NCBI GenBank assembly: GCA_028565635.1
Contig: JAOXYB010018561.1
Location: 1-18,225, forward strand
DNA: 18,225 nucleotides
Direction of reading: 5' to 3'
Source: Phoronis ovalis
Lineage: Eukaryota > Phoronida > Phoronidae
The position numbers were made by a program, and so were the translations under genes. The notes under the pieces were generated by a model. That model did no database searches and was not told where the DNA came from. It was given only the letters and a program-made list of their open reading frames with translations. Of this stretch, positions 12,901-18,225 are shown piece after piece (the first letter of the stretch is position 1; each line of letters starts with the position of its first letter).

Positions 12901-15900
12901 GGCCCTGGACAAATAAAAGCATAAACAACAATTCTTTAATGAAATAATTCACATACTATTTCATTTCAAATTCAATGAATGGCTACATATACTCTTAGAG
13001 TACAGATACATATTGTTTTATTTTTACATTGTGATCAATTAATGAAACTTTAAACAGTGAAAAATAATAGGTACTACTATGGAAGTCTTATTTTTCTTAC
13101 ATCACGATTGACTAAAAACTACTAGCAGTATAAAATACTACTAGCACATATCATAAGAACTATATTTATTGCAATACATAAAAAATCTTATCCAGTTAGA
13201 AGGCACCAGTATCAGCTCATAAATCTTAAATTAACCTACAAGATCAACACAGTAGTCTTGCCACCTCTCTTCTAGCCTGTGATATATGTACAAAATTCCA
13301 TCCCAAAATTGCCCAAGCTTAGCTCTCCAAGACATTTTATATAATATATAATTATATATTTATAGAGCCTTCTGTAGAATCCTTCTATAGAACTTCTATA
13401 GAATCCAAGAGGAACTTTAGTCTGTTATAATTTTATATCATCAACCATTGGTTTTCCAATCAAATGTATTAAGCTCTTGATATCTTTTTTAATGTGTATA
13501 TCCTTCTTCATAACTAAACTACTCCCACAGACATAAATGCCTTGTTTTGATATTATTTTAAAATAATTCTTTGGCAACTCCTTATTCTACCATGGAAAGA
13601 AAGCAGAGGTACATGCATGCACCTGCTTTTGTAATAATTATGTGAAAATTTTTAAATACAATTTAAACATAACTTATACTTGTTACAGGGATACCTGCAT
13701 CTCAACAGGACTAGCAATGAATCAGCAATACATTTTTTATAATCCATGTTTTTAATACCAGGAGATAAATGTGGGCCACTTACTTAGCTTAAAATTCCAA
13801 AACTATTGAAGATTAATCTTTGAGTATATATAGTGTGGGTATGTGTTATCCCTTATAATTATGTCTGGTATGCCTGCATCAGCTAATTAGTAATAGTTCT
13901 TTCAAGATGAGGCAAAATGTTTTTATTTATTGCATTTATTAAAGCTGCACTCATACCAGAAAAGTGTTATAATAACATAAACGAATTTCAAAAAAAAAAT
14001 TAGTCAGGAATCAATAATTATGCTTAATAAATAAATTTTCGTGAAAAAGTTTTTATAAAAAATGTGCTTTTCCGTCAGTTTTTCCAATCAAACTTTCGGC
14101 CTCTGAGCATGAACGACCTATCTTATTCCAAAGTCGAGCGAAAACAGACAAAGCTACGTCATTGCCAATGTCGTAGTAATACAGCCTTTGAGTCTGTAAG
14201 GCGGTTATATGAGGAAGTATATAAAACAACAAACTTTTTGCAACAAAACTCTTTATTTTTTAATCAGAATATTAATGAAATATATTTTGAAATCGGCCAA
14301 AGTGACACTAACCATTTTAAGGTGAATTACCATGATATTTGAGTTTATTTTAACCGTGTATGCTTTTTAAAAGGCTGCGCTACGGTTCATGAGGTTTTTC
14401 ACAATTTTGTGAAGTTGACGTCACAGAATATGTGTACACAAGTAGCCGGCGTACAAGTACACAGCGATTTCTGAATGAGTGTGCTAGGAAATGTTCTGGA
14501 GCCAGATACTGATCGATACTTGCACTAATCACGCTAAAAGGTAGATTTTCTTACTTTAAGTAAACTACACATTTTTTACACATTTCTGGTATGAGTGCAG
14601 CTTTAAGTAGAATAACTTACATTAATGAATTATTAACAAGAAAGGTCTTTAAGAAAGACACTTGAAGTATATTGAAACAAGTATCCAGGATAACCTTATA
14701 CTGTATGAGCATCAAACATGTATATACAGAGAATGCTTGTGCACTGGTGTTTTATGGTAATGTAGTTGTAAATGTTATTGAATATTACTAATTAGTCCCA
14801 GCCCAGGATGTTAGTTGTACAAGTGATGGCTTGGGTGTTAGAAAAGCAGATATAAATGCATTTTAAGATGGGTAATTACTGGTTATAGGATAACACAATA
14901 TAAAGAAATGCATTCTAAAAATTATACATGGGAAATATAAATTATAACAACTGCTAAAGGAATACAGTGAAATCTAATTTACACACTCCAATATACTGTC
15001 ATCTGGACTGCCAAATATTATGTAACCTTTGATACCAACTGAACATGTAATGCAGTTAGCAGATTTCTTTTTGTCAACAAAGTAACATAATAAACATACT
15101 ACCCTTAATGTTGTCAACAAACTATATTGTAAGTGCCAATTGAGTGTTAAATTAACTAGAAAAAATTGCTTGTAATTAAGCTGAAATTAAACAACTTAAA
15201 GGAGAAAAAAGAGAAATGGAAGAATCTATTTGTTTATCAAACAAATTCAAGGTTAAAGTCCTTGAATATTGCAATAACAACTTTAAAAACACTCATTGAG
15301 TAAAAAAAAATTCATGTGGAAAAAGCAAACTATTTTTCATAGTAAGGTCTATTTAAAATTATAAAACTCAAGACTTACAAAGTGGTAGCTGAGAGTACAG
15401 ATAAACATTGCTGGTTCACATTATATTACAGTGAATAAAAGCAACCAAAATCATGGCATAAGGACAAACTACACTGATAGTAAATTAAATATAATGATGA
15501 AAGTTTGAAAATTAATCATGTTTCAATCTTTTTGTGTGTCTAGCATTTTCTAGTGCCTTAAATGTTAGTATTATAAATATAATTTTAGGATATTCAAACA
15601 GCACTGTGGAACCTATTTTTACAGAAAGTAACTGGCATGGTTACAAAATAGTTATGATAGAACTTGACTTTAGAAGTGTTACAGAAGGCTTGCTACATGT
15701 CAGCAGATACGGCAAATAAATAAAAATTACATGTTTCATTGAATAATTGAAATAGCATGCAAGGAAAAAGAAACACGACAATAAATTTGCACTTAAAACT
15801 TATCAGAACATAATCAGTTCTGAACATTAAAAAAATATGAACCAGAAAACTTCCATCTGTCAGTTTTTCTGCATTTCCTGTCTAAATTTTCAAATTCTAA

Positions 15901-17094
15901 AGACAAGCTATTAAAACATTAAAGCATGTATGTAATGCTTTCTTGAGTGCTGTAATATACAGTGTACTATTTGATGTAGATACATTATAAAGTAGAATCA
16001 AATTCCTTCTTACCACACAGCACAAAATTAAAACCTCAGCATTTTTCACAGACACTATCCACTGCATCCATGTAAAAATCATAGTCACAATAACAACACA
16101 ATCCTTATCTTTAAACTTGTATTATTTTATCAAAAGTTCTGCTTTACAATAATGTCTTTTCGTAAATTAAATTTCGTAGTAAAATATGATGGCACTATAG
16201 ACATGAAAAGGAATGGAACACTGATGGAATTAAAGCTGAGGCAAATTTAAATAAAGATACAAACACATACAAGCATCCCATTGTTTAAATCTTTTCACCC
16301 TTTACAGTTTAATTGACAAATTAAATAGTGCTTATTACAAATCTAACATGCAGCACTGAATGAATTAACCATGACTGTATCTTGCATAATTAAATTAACT
16401 ATATAGAAAAATAATCTAATAATGTTTGATTAACAAATTACTTAAGGACAGCTTTATACAAATCTAAATTAATTAGCTGTCAATAGGAAATAATCATGAA
16501 TGAAATAAAAATGAAACATATGTTTTAATATTTTAACTATTTAATCATTCCATCCCAGGGATTATAAGGCAACCTGTAGTTATACATATACTATAGCCTA
16601 TGATATAAAAAATATGATTGCCTGTCACCTTTATAACATGAAACATTGCTCTTGTAACATACTCATAGTCTGCAGAAATGACAATACCTATCGGCTCAAT
16701 AGCAAGAAGTAAAATTGATTTCAGTTTGACTTTAAAGCTTCACACATAGCAAAACTTTAAAGTCAAAGTGGGCCTTTATGTATTATTTATACCACATACT
16801 GTAAGTTATGGACTTAATTATGCCTTTATATGGTCGAAAAGACGAAATGAATAATATAGGTTAAAATCAGAAATGAAAAGGGGCTGGAAGTATTAACATG
16901 ATATAAATTATCCCATTTCGATAAACCAATGGCTGTTAATCATGATATAAATTGACATAAAGTCATAAATCGAATCCATTACAGGCCCATCCCCATGGCC
17001 ATGGGTTGGCCCGTCGGACCATAAACATTTGACTGATCATACTTACAATTACCAAACCGACCCTACGAAAACATCTTCTGAATATATTAGCCAT
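855..17094 (-). CDS. ATP11B: ATP11B-like P4-ATPase (phospholipid flippase), 25 exons, 3' end off window
   Basis: P4-ATPases use ATP to move aminophospholipids from the outer to the inner leaflet of a membrane. ATP11 members of animals work with a CDC50-type partner in endosomal or plasma membranes; that role is family knowledge. The sequence shows 24 well-supported exons (997 codons) plus a tentative first exon (16 codons). Every junction is GT...AG and keeps frame. In order it encodes helices 1-2, the actuator domain with DGET (187-190), helices 3-4 with PISL (367-370), the phosphorylation site DKTGT (Asp about 420), the nucleotide domain with SSPDEKA (523-529) and KGAES (591-595), TGDK (702-705), GDGANDV (817-823), then helices 5-8. 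Compared with recalled human proteins, ATP11B fits best, for example [20 protein letters not shown] and [19 protein letters not shown]. Roughly 110 or more C-terminal residues are missing left of base 1. Introns run from 115 bases to about 4.1 kb. Family assignment is very sure; the exact paralogue is less so. Confidence 0.9.
921..2032 (-). other. Flippase intron 24, no recognised content
   Basis: The intron is 1112 bases long and flanked by GTATTT and TTTAG. It contains an open frame on the plus strand near 1460-1678 that has no start ATG context, no recognisable motif and AT-biased composition; I do not treat it as a gene. Nothing else stands out. Confidence 0.6.
2033..2112 (-). CDS. ATP11B: Flippase exon 24: helix 7
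   Basis: The exon encodes 26 residues (966-991): [20 protein letters not shown], then LSQDGK. The hydrophobic helix 7 and the D-S-LS-DGK ending match ATP11B (FFFGSYLL..DTSLLGNG). The acceptor is CTTTCCAG and the donor AAG/GTATTT, phase 0. Confidence 0.92.
2377..2435 (-). CDS. ATP11B: Flippase exon 23: loop between helices 6 and 7
   Basis: The exon encodes about 20 residues (to 964): [22 protein letters not shown]11B has NRLLSIKTFLYW at this point, so the match is modest, but the phases (2 in, 1 out) and the splice sites TTTACAG and G/GTATGT fit both neighbours. Confidence 0.88.
2597..2724 (-). CDS. ATP11B: Flippase exon 22: helix 6 and following loop
   Basis: The exon encodes about 42 residues (903-944). 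It contains [20 protein letters not shown] and [10 protein letters not shown], the helix 6 pattern LYN--FTSLPI--Y-L-EQH of ATP11 proteins. The acceptor is CTTTTCAG and the donor AA/GTAAGT, phase 2. Confidence 0.96.
2861..3639. mobile_element. Decayed MITE-like element in flippase intron 21
   Basis: The ends are imperfect inverted repeats. The left arm is 2861-2890 and the right arm 3613-3639. Their innermost 17 bases differ at one position (GTTTCCGAGTTATGCTC against GTTTCTGAGTTATGCTC), and over the full arms 24 of 27 aligned bases agree, with one 3-base gap. The element would be 779 bases and lies wholly inside the 959-base intron 21. No clear target duplication and no coding capacity are visible. 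It looks like a non-autonomous DNA transposon, but the family is unknown. Confidence 0.55.
2895..2970. repeat. Interleaved inverted repeats inside the intron 21 element
   Basis: CGGATAAGGT (2895-2904) pairs with ACCTCATCCG (2944-2953), 9 of 10. TTCCTGACAG (2917-2926) pairs with CTGTCAGGGAA (2960-2970), with one extra G. The arms alternate in the order a-b-a'-b', the layout of a pseudoknot rather than of nested hairpins. The element's left arm (2861-2890) lies just outside. Confidence 0.45.
3684..3743 (-). CDS. ATP11B: Flippase exon 21: helix 5 (60-base exon)
   Basis: The exon encodes 20 residues (883-902), [20 protein letters not shown]. It aligns with helix 5 of ATP11B without gaps, but the conserved Pro of (T/L)PQFLYQ is replaced by Ala. 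The acceptor is TTATTGTAG and the donor GTG/GTAAGT. It is too short to be found by open-frame length and is placed by phase and similarity. Confidence 0.93.
4167..4312 (-). CDS. ATP11B: Flippase exon 20: link from catalytic domain into helix 5
   Basis: The exon encodes 48 residues (835-882) plus the split Gly. It reads [20 protein letters not shown], then [19 protein letters not shown], the stalk and start of helix 5 including the conserved Lys (882). The acceptor is the weak TTTAAAG, with a possible branch sequence TTAACTGAC about 14-22 bases upstream. The donor is AAG/GTATCT. Confidence 0.95.
4590..4692 (-). CDS. ATP11B: Flippase exon 19: GDGANDV magnesium site
   Basis: The exon encodes 34 residues (800-833). 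It contains [25 protein letters not shown] coordinates Mg2+ at the catalytic site of all P-type ATPases. The acceptor is ACTTTCAG and the donor G/GTAGGT, phase 1. Confidence 0.98.
4901..5057 (-). CDS. ATP11B: Flippase exon 18: phosphorylation domain, CRMTP segment
   Basis: The exon encodes about 52 residues (748-799). It includes [15 protein letters not shown] and [17 protein letters not shown]. The family consensus is CCRM(A/S)PLQKA, so Thr-Pro-Ile is a mild variant. The acceptor is ATATTACAG and the donor GAG/GTGAGT, phase 0. Confidence 0.96.
5288..5436 (-). CDS. ATP11B: Flippase exon 17: TGDK motif
   Basis: The exon encodes about 49 residues (698-746), opening [24 protein letters not shown] (702-705) binds nucleotide in the P domain. 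The exon ends KHRRK, with the last Lys split across the AA/GTAAGA donor. The region after it is variable between paralogues. Confidence 0.97.
5704..5765. repeat. Two-copy 31-base tandem duplication
   Basis: The units start CAGATTCCACTGCTGTGGTA (5704-5734) and CAGACTCCACTGCCATAGTA (5735-5765). They agree at about 80 percent of positions, so this is an old duplication. It lies in flippase intron 16, away from the splice sites. Confidence 0.6.
5896..6018 (-). CDS. ATP11B: Flippase exon 16: return to the phosphorylation domain
   Basis: The exon encodes 41 residues (657-697), including [19 protein letters not shown] and EALRMAGIK. This block is nearly invariant in ATP11 proteins. The acceptor is TCTTTTAG and the donor AAA/GTAAGT, phase 0. 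Confidence 0.97.
6198..6311 (-). CDS. ATP11B: Flippase exon 15: end of nucleotide-binding domain
   Basis: The exon encodes 38 residues (619-656): [14 protein letters not shown], then an amphipathic Lys/Glu-rich helix ending LDNREEK. The G(L/Y)RTL-VA pattern and the REEK ending are standard for P4-ATPases. The acceptor is TTTTACAG and the donor AAA/GTAAGC. Confidence 0.96.
6637..6740 (-). CDS. ATP11B: Flippase exon 14: KGAES of the ATP pocket
   Basis: The exon encodes 34 residues (585-618) plus the split Gly. It reads [17 protein letters not shown]; the Lys of KGA(D/E)S contacts the nucleotide in this family. It ends with HVNDYAM before GTAAGA, phase 0. Confidence 0.96.
7103..7245 (-). CDS. 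ATP11B: Flippase exon 13: nucleotide-binding domain core
   Basis: The exon encodes about 48 residues (537-583). It contains [19 protein letters not shown], the conserved block with the RKRMSV strand of the ATP pocket. It is entered in phase 2 (AG+G gives Arg) after ATCTTATAG and left in phase 1 at GCA G/GTAAGC. Confidence 0.96.
7624..7829 (-). CDS. ATP11B: Flippase exon 12: nucleotide-binding domain, SSPDE
   Basis: The exon encodes about 68 residues (468-535). It includes VLCHTV, a variable polar stretch ([12 protein letters not shown]), and [22 protein letters not shown](K/L)A is a P4 signature of the N domain. It begins after TTTATTGTAG and ends AGG AG/GTATCT, phase 2. Confidence 0.96.
8142..8303 (-). 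CDS. ATP11B: Flippase exon 11: catalytic DKTGT loop
   Basis: The exon encodes 54 residues (414-467). [11 protein letters not shown] holds the Asp (about 420) that is phosphorylated in every P-type ATPase. [13 protein letters not shown] after it resembles ATP11B closely. The segment after that is shorter than the long Ser-rich insertion I recall in human ATP11B. The acceptor is ATTTTAG and the donor ACA/GTAAGC. Confidence 0.98.
8419..8534 (-). CDS. ATP11B: Flippase exon 10: stalk leading to the phosphorylation domain
   Basis: The exon encodes 38 residues plus the split Glu (about 375-413). It reads [14 protein letters not shown], then a short acidic loop, and ends [12 protein letters not shown], the conserved run before the catalytic loop. 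The acceptor is GATTTCAG and the donor CAA/GTAGGT, phase 0. Confidence 0.96.
9094..9175 (-). CDS. ATP11B: Flippase exon 9: helix 4 with PISL motif
   Basis: The exon encodes 27 residues (348-374). It contains [21 protein letters not shown] (367-370) is the helix 4 unwinding motif of P4-ATPases, placed in the lipid path by published structures. The acceptor is TTTTAG and the donor G/GTGAGT, phase 1. Confidence 0.96.
9663..9822 (-). CDS. ATP11B: Flippase exon 8: helix 3 and following loop
   Basis: The exon encodes about 53 residues, to 347. It starts [20 protein letters not shown], a hydrophobic helix 3, followed by LKYWYTS and a polar loop ending SSDEGVS. The acceptor is ACTTTCAG and the donor TCT/GTAAGT. 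The loop between helices 3 and 4 is variable in the family. Confidence 0.94.
10336..10417 (-). CDS. ATP11B: Flippase exon 7: [11 protein letters not shown] segment before helix 3
   Basis: The exon encodes about 27 residues, including [11 protein letters not shown] and the stretch ending SQVER, which leads to helix 3. It is entered in phase 1 (G+CT gives Ala or Gly according to the join base; the reading GA-SAIYTG follows) and left in phase 2 at GAAAG/GTGAGA. Family members usually have VEKS here, which the join to exon 8 gives as VERS. Confidence 0.93.
10585..10804 (-). CDS. ATP11B: Flippase exon 6: actuator domain, distal part
   Basis: The exon encodes about 73 residues (194-266). It carries [19 protein letters not shown] and [16 protein letters not shown], both strongly family-like. 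It starts TGT TTT TAT after TTTCAG and ends TAC G/GTATGC, leaving one base that joins exon 7 to make Gly. The first 20 or so residues are less conserved. Confidence 0.95.
11245..11481 (-). CDS. ATP11B: Flippase exon 5: actuator domain with DGET
   Basis: This is the longest coding exon (79 residues, 115-193). It opens [15 protein letters not shown], typical just after helix 2, and continues through VGDIVKV and the dephosphorylation loop [12 protein letters not shown]. In P4-ATPases DGET/DGES replaces the TGES of other P-type pumps, and its Glu (189) drives hydrolysis of the phosphoenzyme. The acceptor is TTCCACAG and the donor AAG/GTAGCA, phase 0. Confidence 0.96.
11867..11950 (-). CDS. ATP11B: Flippase exon 4: helix 1 end to helix 2
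   Basis: The exon encodes 28 residues (87-114). It contains the short outer loop APVSAATS followed by the helix 2 segment [14 protein letters not shown], matching the family pattern LPL-FV---TA-KQ. The acceptor is TTTGCAG and the donor CAG/GTAAGA; both ends are phase 0. Confidence 0.95.
12481..12570 (-). CDS. ATP11B: Flippase exon 3: helix 1 entry
   Basis: The exon encodes 30 residues (57-86). It carries [20 protein letters not shown], a hallmark of P4-ATPases leading into membrane helix 1. It starts after TTTCAG with TAT ACA (Tyr-Thr), continuing SSK of exon 2, and ends ACG/GTATTG in phase 0. Confidence 0.96.
12785..12904 (-). CDS. ATP11B: Flippase exon 2: N-terminal cytosolic segment
   Basis: The exon encodes 40 residues (about 17-56), beginning [17 protein letters not shown] and ending ENRVVSSK. 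The RTI-V and NRI-SSKYT patterns mark the cytosolic N-terminus of P4-ATPases. The acceptor is TTTGTCCAG. The donor is AAG/GTTTGT; a nearby GTAAGG four bases further on would break the frame into exon 3 and is rejected. Both ends are phase 0. Confidence 0.93.
13331..13406. repeat. AT-palindromic run followed by TTCTATAGAATCC repeats
   Basis: An alternating TATATAATATATAATTATAT stretch (about 13337-13362) is followed by three related units: TTCTGTAGAATCC (13370-13382), TTCTATAGAA (13383-13392) and CTTCTATAGAATCC (13393-13406). TTCTATAGAA is itself palindromic. This is simple-sequence DNA in intron 1. Confidence 0.5.
13939..14606. mobile_element. Non-autonomous DNA transposon (MITE-like) with TTAA ends
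   Basis: TTAAAGCTGCACTCATACCAGAAA at 13939-13962 is matched base for base by its reverse complement at 14583-14606. After one mismatch a further GTGT/ACAC pair extends the arms. If the outer TTAA is the target duplication, the inverted repeat proper is 20 bases and the insertion preference is that of piggyBac-type transposases; because TTAA is palindromic it could equally be part of the arm. The element is 668 bases and has no transposase. The interior contains TGACGTCA near 14417 and is richer in CG than its surroundings. It lies in flippase intron 1. Confidence 0.8.
14109..14342 (+). other. 77-codon open frame inside the intron 1 element
   Basis: From the ATG at 14109 the frame runs 77 codons (starting [20 protein letters not shown]) to TGA. 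The frame is open upstream to 14064 but has no earlier ATG. The product is polar and basic at its start and resembles nothing I know, including transposase domains. It may be a chance frame or the remnant of a gene carried by the parent element; I favour chance. Confidence 0.2.
16725..16767. repeat. 13-base perfect inverted repeat (hairpin)
   Basis: TTTGACTTTAAAG (16725-16737) and CTTTAAAGTCAAA (16755-16767) are perfect reverse complements with a 17-base loop. The stem is AT-rich. No function can be assigned; it lies in putative intron 1, about 280 bases from exon 1. Confidence 0.6.
17047..17094 (-). CDS. ATP11B: Flippase exon 1 (putative start exon)
   Basis: The exon reads ATG followed by 15 codons ([16 protein letters not shown]) and then a strong donor GTAAGT. 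It ends in phase 0, exactly what exon 2 needs. An in-frame TAG sits directly before the ATG. A short, basic N-terminus of this length is usual for ATP11 proteins, whose first residues are poorly conserved, so similarity cannot confirm it. The TTTAG before the ATG could instead be a splice acceptor after an untranslated exon. If correct, intron 1 is 4142 bases. Confidence 0.5.
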
Positions 17095-17535
17095 CTAAAG
17101 ATTGCGTAGACATTCGAGATAATAAGCATTTACGAATAAAGGGAAAATTATCACACACTAATAAAAATTAAATAATTTACTACAAAAATAAATATCCAAT
17201 CCCAACAGGAAGTAACTCCCGTTGCGCTATGAAACAGTTCATTTCGGTACATACGTACATAAATTTATATTGACACCAATGTTTAAAATTCCAAATCATA
17301 CATTGATATATTAAAATTTTAGGAGCATTTTATGGATACTAGTGGCGTACCTTGTATAAAATATCACCCTAGCCAATTATTCAACGTTAAATGGAATATT
17401 ATGTATACCTAGATTCGTAACCAAATTACAATGTTGTAACTAGCTCTAAATTGCGAAGGCGCGGAAAGCAAACTCCATCGATATGTTTGCAGCTTTGTAA
17501 TAATCGTATGTTATTATTGTAATGCGTATTCCAGC
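17095..17535. promoter_or_regulatory. Possible bidirectional promoter spacer
   Basis: This 441-base stretch would separate the two divergent start codons. TATAAAA occurs near 17356 on the plus strand, about 175 bases before the plus-strand ATG. A short CG-bearing segment, GCGAAGGCGCGGAAAGC, lies at 17453-17469. In the plus-strand direction two tiny upstream ATG frames (at 17483 and 17508) end within a few codons. All of this depends on both first exons being real. Confidence 0.3.
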
Positions 17536-17611
17536 ATGAATGAAACAGTCAGCAAGGAAAATACGACGCTCTTACATAAATTATGCGCCAAAATAACAGG
17601 AAAGCGGGAAG
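17536..17611 (+). CDS. Possible first coding exon of an unidentified divergent gene
   Basis: ATG with A at -3 opens 25 codons (starting MNETVSKENTTLLHKLCAKI and ending TGKRE) and stops at GAA G/GTATGT, a canonical donor, in phase 1. The frame is open upstream to a TAA at 17437-17439 and holds no earlier ATG, so this start would be the first in frame. The peptide is rich in charged and polar residues with no AT-driven bias, unlike chance frames nearby. I do not recognise the protein. The rest would lie right of 18225, with the retrotransposon fragment inside its first intron. Confidence 0.35.
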
Positions 17612-17788
17612 GTATGTGGATGTATTTTATCATTTTTTTTTCAGGCATAACCGGTCCAGGGCCTTTGTCAGAGTTTGAAGTTTGATTCCAGGGACATATT
17701 AAACTAGCTAAATAAATATTAAAGTCTTAGGGACTAGAACTAAAAATTCTGGACACATGACCCTACTATGTCTGTGGACAGTGAACGT

Positions 17789-18073
17789 TTTTTTTACTTA
17801 TGTTTACTTATACTTACTAAATCTTCAATGTCAGACTTCATCCCAGTCTTGAATCTCCCCACTTCCGGAGATTGTTGCCTTATTGATAATCATCATATTC
17901 TTTGGTTAGCCCAGTATTTGTCAAGTCGGTTTTTGAAAGAATCTGTGCTTGGAGCAGAAACTATTTCTTTTGCCTTCTGGCAGGCTATTCCAGAAGTTTA
18001 CCACTCTGATGGCAAAAGTATTTTTTCTCAAATCAGTTCGTGCTCTTTGACTTTGTGGGTACTTAGGGACTGG
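17789..18073 (-). mobile_element. 3' end of a non-LTR retrotransposon, broken
   Basis: Read on the minus strand, one frame gives ARTDLRKNTFAIRVVNFWNS followed by LPE (about 18073-17975), and the frame beside it gives IVSAPSTDSFKNRLDKYW and then TGA at 17895-17893. RVVN-WNSLP and S-NSFK-RLDKYW are the C-terminal signature of reverse-transcriptase proteins of CR1/jockey-like elements, here split by a frameshift near 17974. A TGA at 18076-18074 interrupts it upstream. About 75 bases after the stop comes a tail of short AAGTA/TAAG repeats and A8 (17789-17819), as such elements often end. It is a dead 5'-truncated copy. Confidence 0.75.
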
Positions 18074-18088
18074 TCAGAAATTACCACA

Positions 18089-18190
18089 GGGGGGGGTCAC
18101 GAATTTTTGTGCCAGGCAAAAGGGGGGGGGGTCATGAATTTTTGTGCTCCACGAAAGGGGGGGGGGTTGTAATTTTTTGGGCAGTGATTC
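18089..18190. repeat. Three tandem units each led by a G8-G10 run
   Basis: The units begin with G8 at 18089, G10 at 18122 and G10 at 18157, spaced 33 and 35 bases. Units 1 and 2 continue GTCACGAATTTTTGTG and GTCATGAATTTTTGTG; unit 3 is more diverged (TTGTAATTTTTTGGG). It directly adjoins the retrotransposon fragment. Exact G counts are prone to sequencing error. Confidence 0.7.
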
Positions 18191-18225
18191 TTGAAAAATA
18201 CCTTTCTTGATTTTCACAAACTAGT

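Larger units (their letters stand above)
12905..17046 (-). other. Putative flippase intron 1
   Basis: If exon 1 is right this is a 4142-base first intron. It contains the TTAA-flanked element at 13939-14606, a short repeat cluster near 13331-13406 and a hairpin at 16725-16767. The remaining sequence is AT-rich, and I recognise no coding or RNA gene in it. Confidence 0.5.
17612..18225 (+). other. Right-edge stretch: putative intron of the divergent gene
   Basis: Apart from the retrotransposon end and the G-run units, the stretch 17620-17788 has no coding signal that I recognise. A 134-codon plus-strand frame (17768-18172) runs antisense through the retrotransposon fragment and the G runs, ending in Gly-rich low-complexity residues, and is not a gene. 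Confidence 0.4.

Noticed and set aside
16984-17005. GC-rich palindrome CCCATGGCCATGGG beside exon 1
   Set aside because: A short palindrome built on two overlapping CCATGG sites; no paired structure or context gives it a role.
17585-17610. E2F-like motifs GCGCCAAAA and GCGGGAA
   Set aside because: They fall inside the putative plus-strand coding exon and are short enough to arise from codons; there is no further support.
17768-18172. 134-codon plus-strand open frame
   Set aside because: It runs antisense to a recognisable retrotransposon C-terminus and ends in glycines encoded by G runs; no motif of its own.

Overview
This is AT-rich nuclear DNA from an animal, most likely an invertebrate. 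It holds no long open frames. Instead, short coding blocks lie on the minus strand, separated by introns with GT...AG borders. A mollusc is my guess, because the ends of the transposon in intron 1 look like miniature elements I recall from bivalves and snails. That guess is weak.

One gene dominates. Read right to left on the minus strand from about 17094 down to 855, 25 exons (the first one tentative) join in a consistent frame. They encode about 1013 residues of a P4-type ATPase, a phospholipid flippase closest to animal ATP11B. All core motifs are intact: DGET, PISL, DKTGT, SSPDE, KGAES, TGDK and GDGAND. No frameshift or internal stop was found in the joined frame. The protein stops in the window after about membrane helix 8. 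Helices 9 and 10 and the tail must lie left of base 1.

Right of the flippase, a 442-base spacer (17095-17535) separates its putative first exon from a possible first coding exon of an unidentified gene on the plus strand (17536-17611). The two would form a divergent pair, with possible promoters in the spacer.

The non-coding DNA contains decayed mobile DNA. Intron 1 carries a 668-base element with perfect inverted ends bounded by TTAA (13939-14606). Intron 21 carries a 779-base element with imperfect inverted ends (2861-3639). The right edge carries the broken 3' end of a non-LTR retrotransposon on the minus strand (17789 to about 18073), flanked by three tandem units that each begin with a run of 8-10 G. 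Smaller structures include a 31-base tandem duplication in intron 16 and a 13-base perfect stem in intron 1.

I found no tRNA, rRNA, CRISPR array, operon or bacterial-type system, and nothing I would call a new multi-gene system. The most useful results are the full exon model, the possible divergent gene start and the repeat elements.
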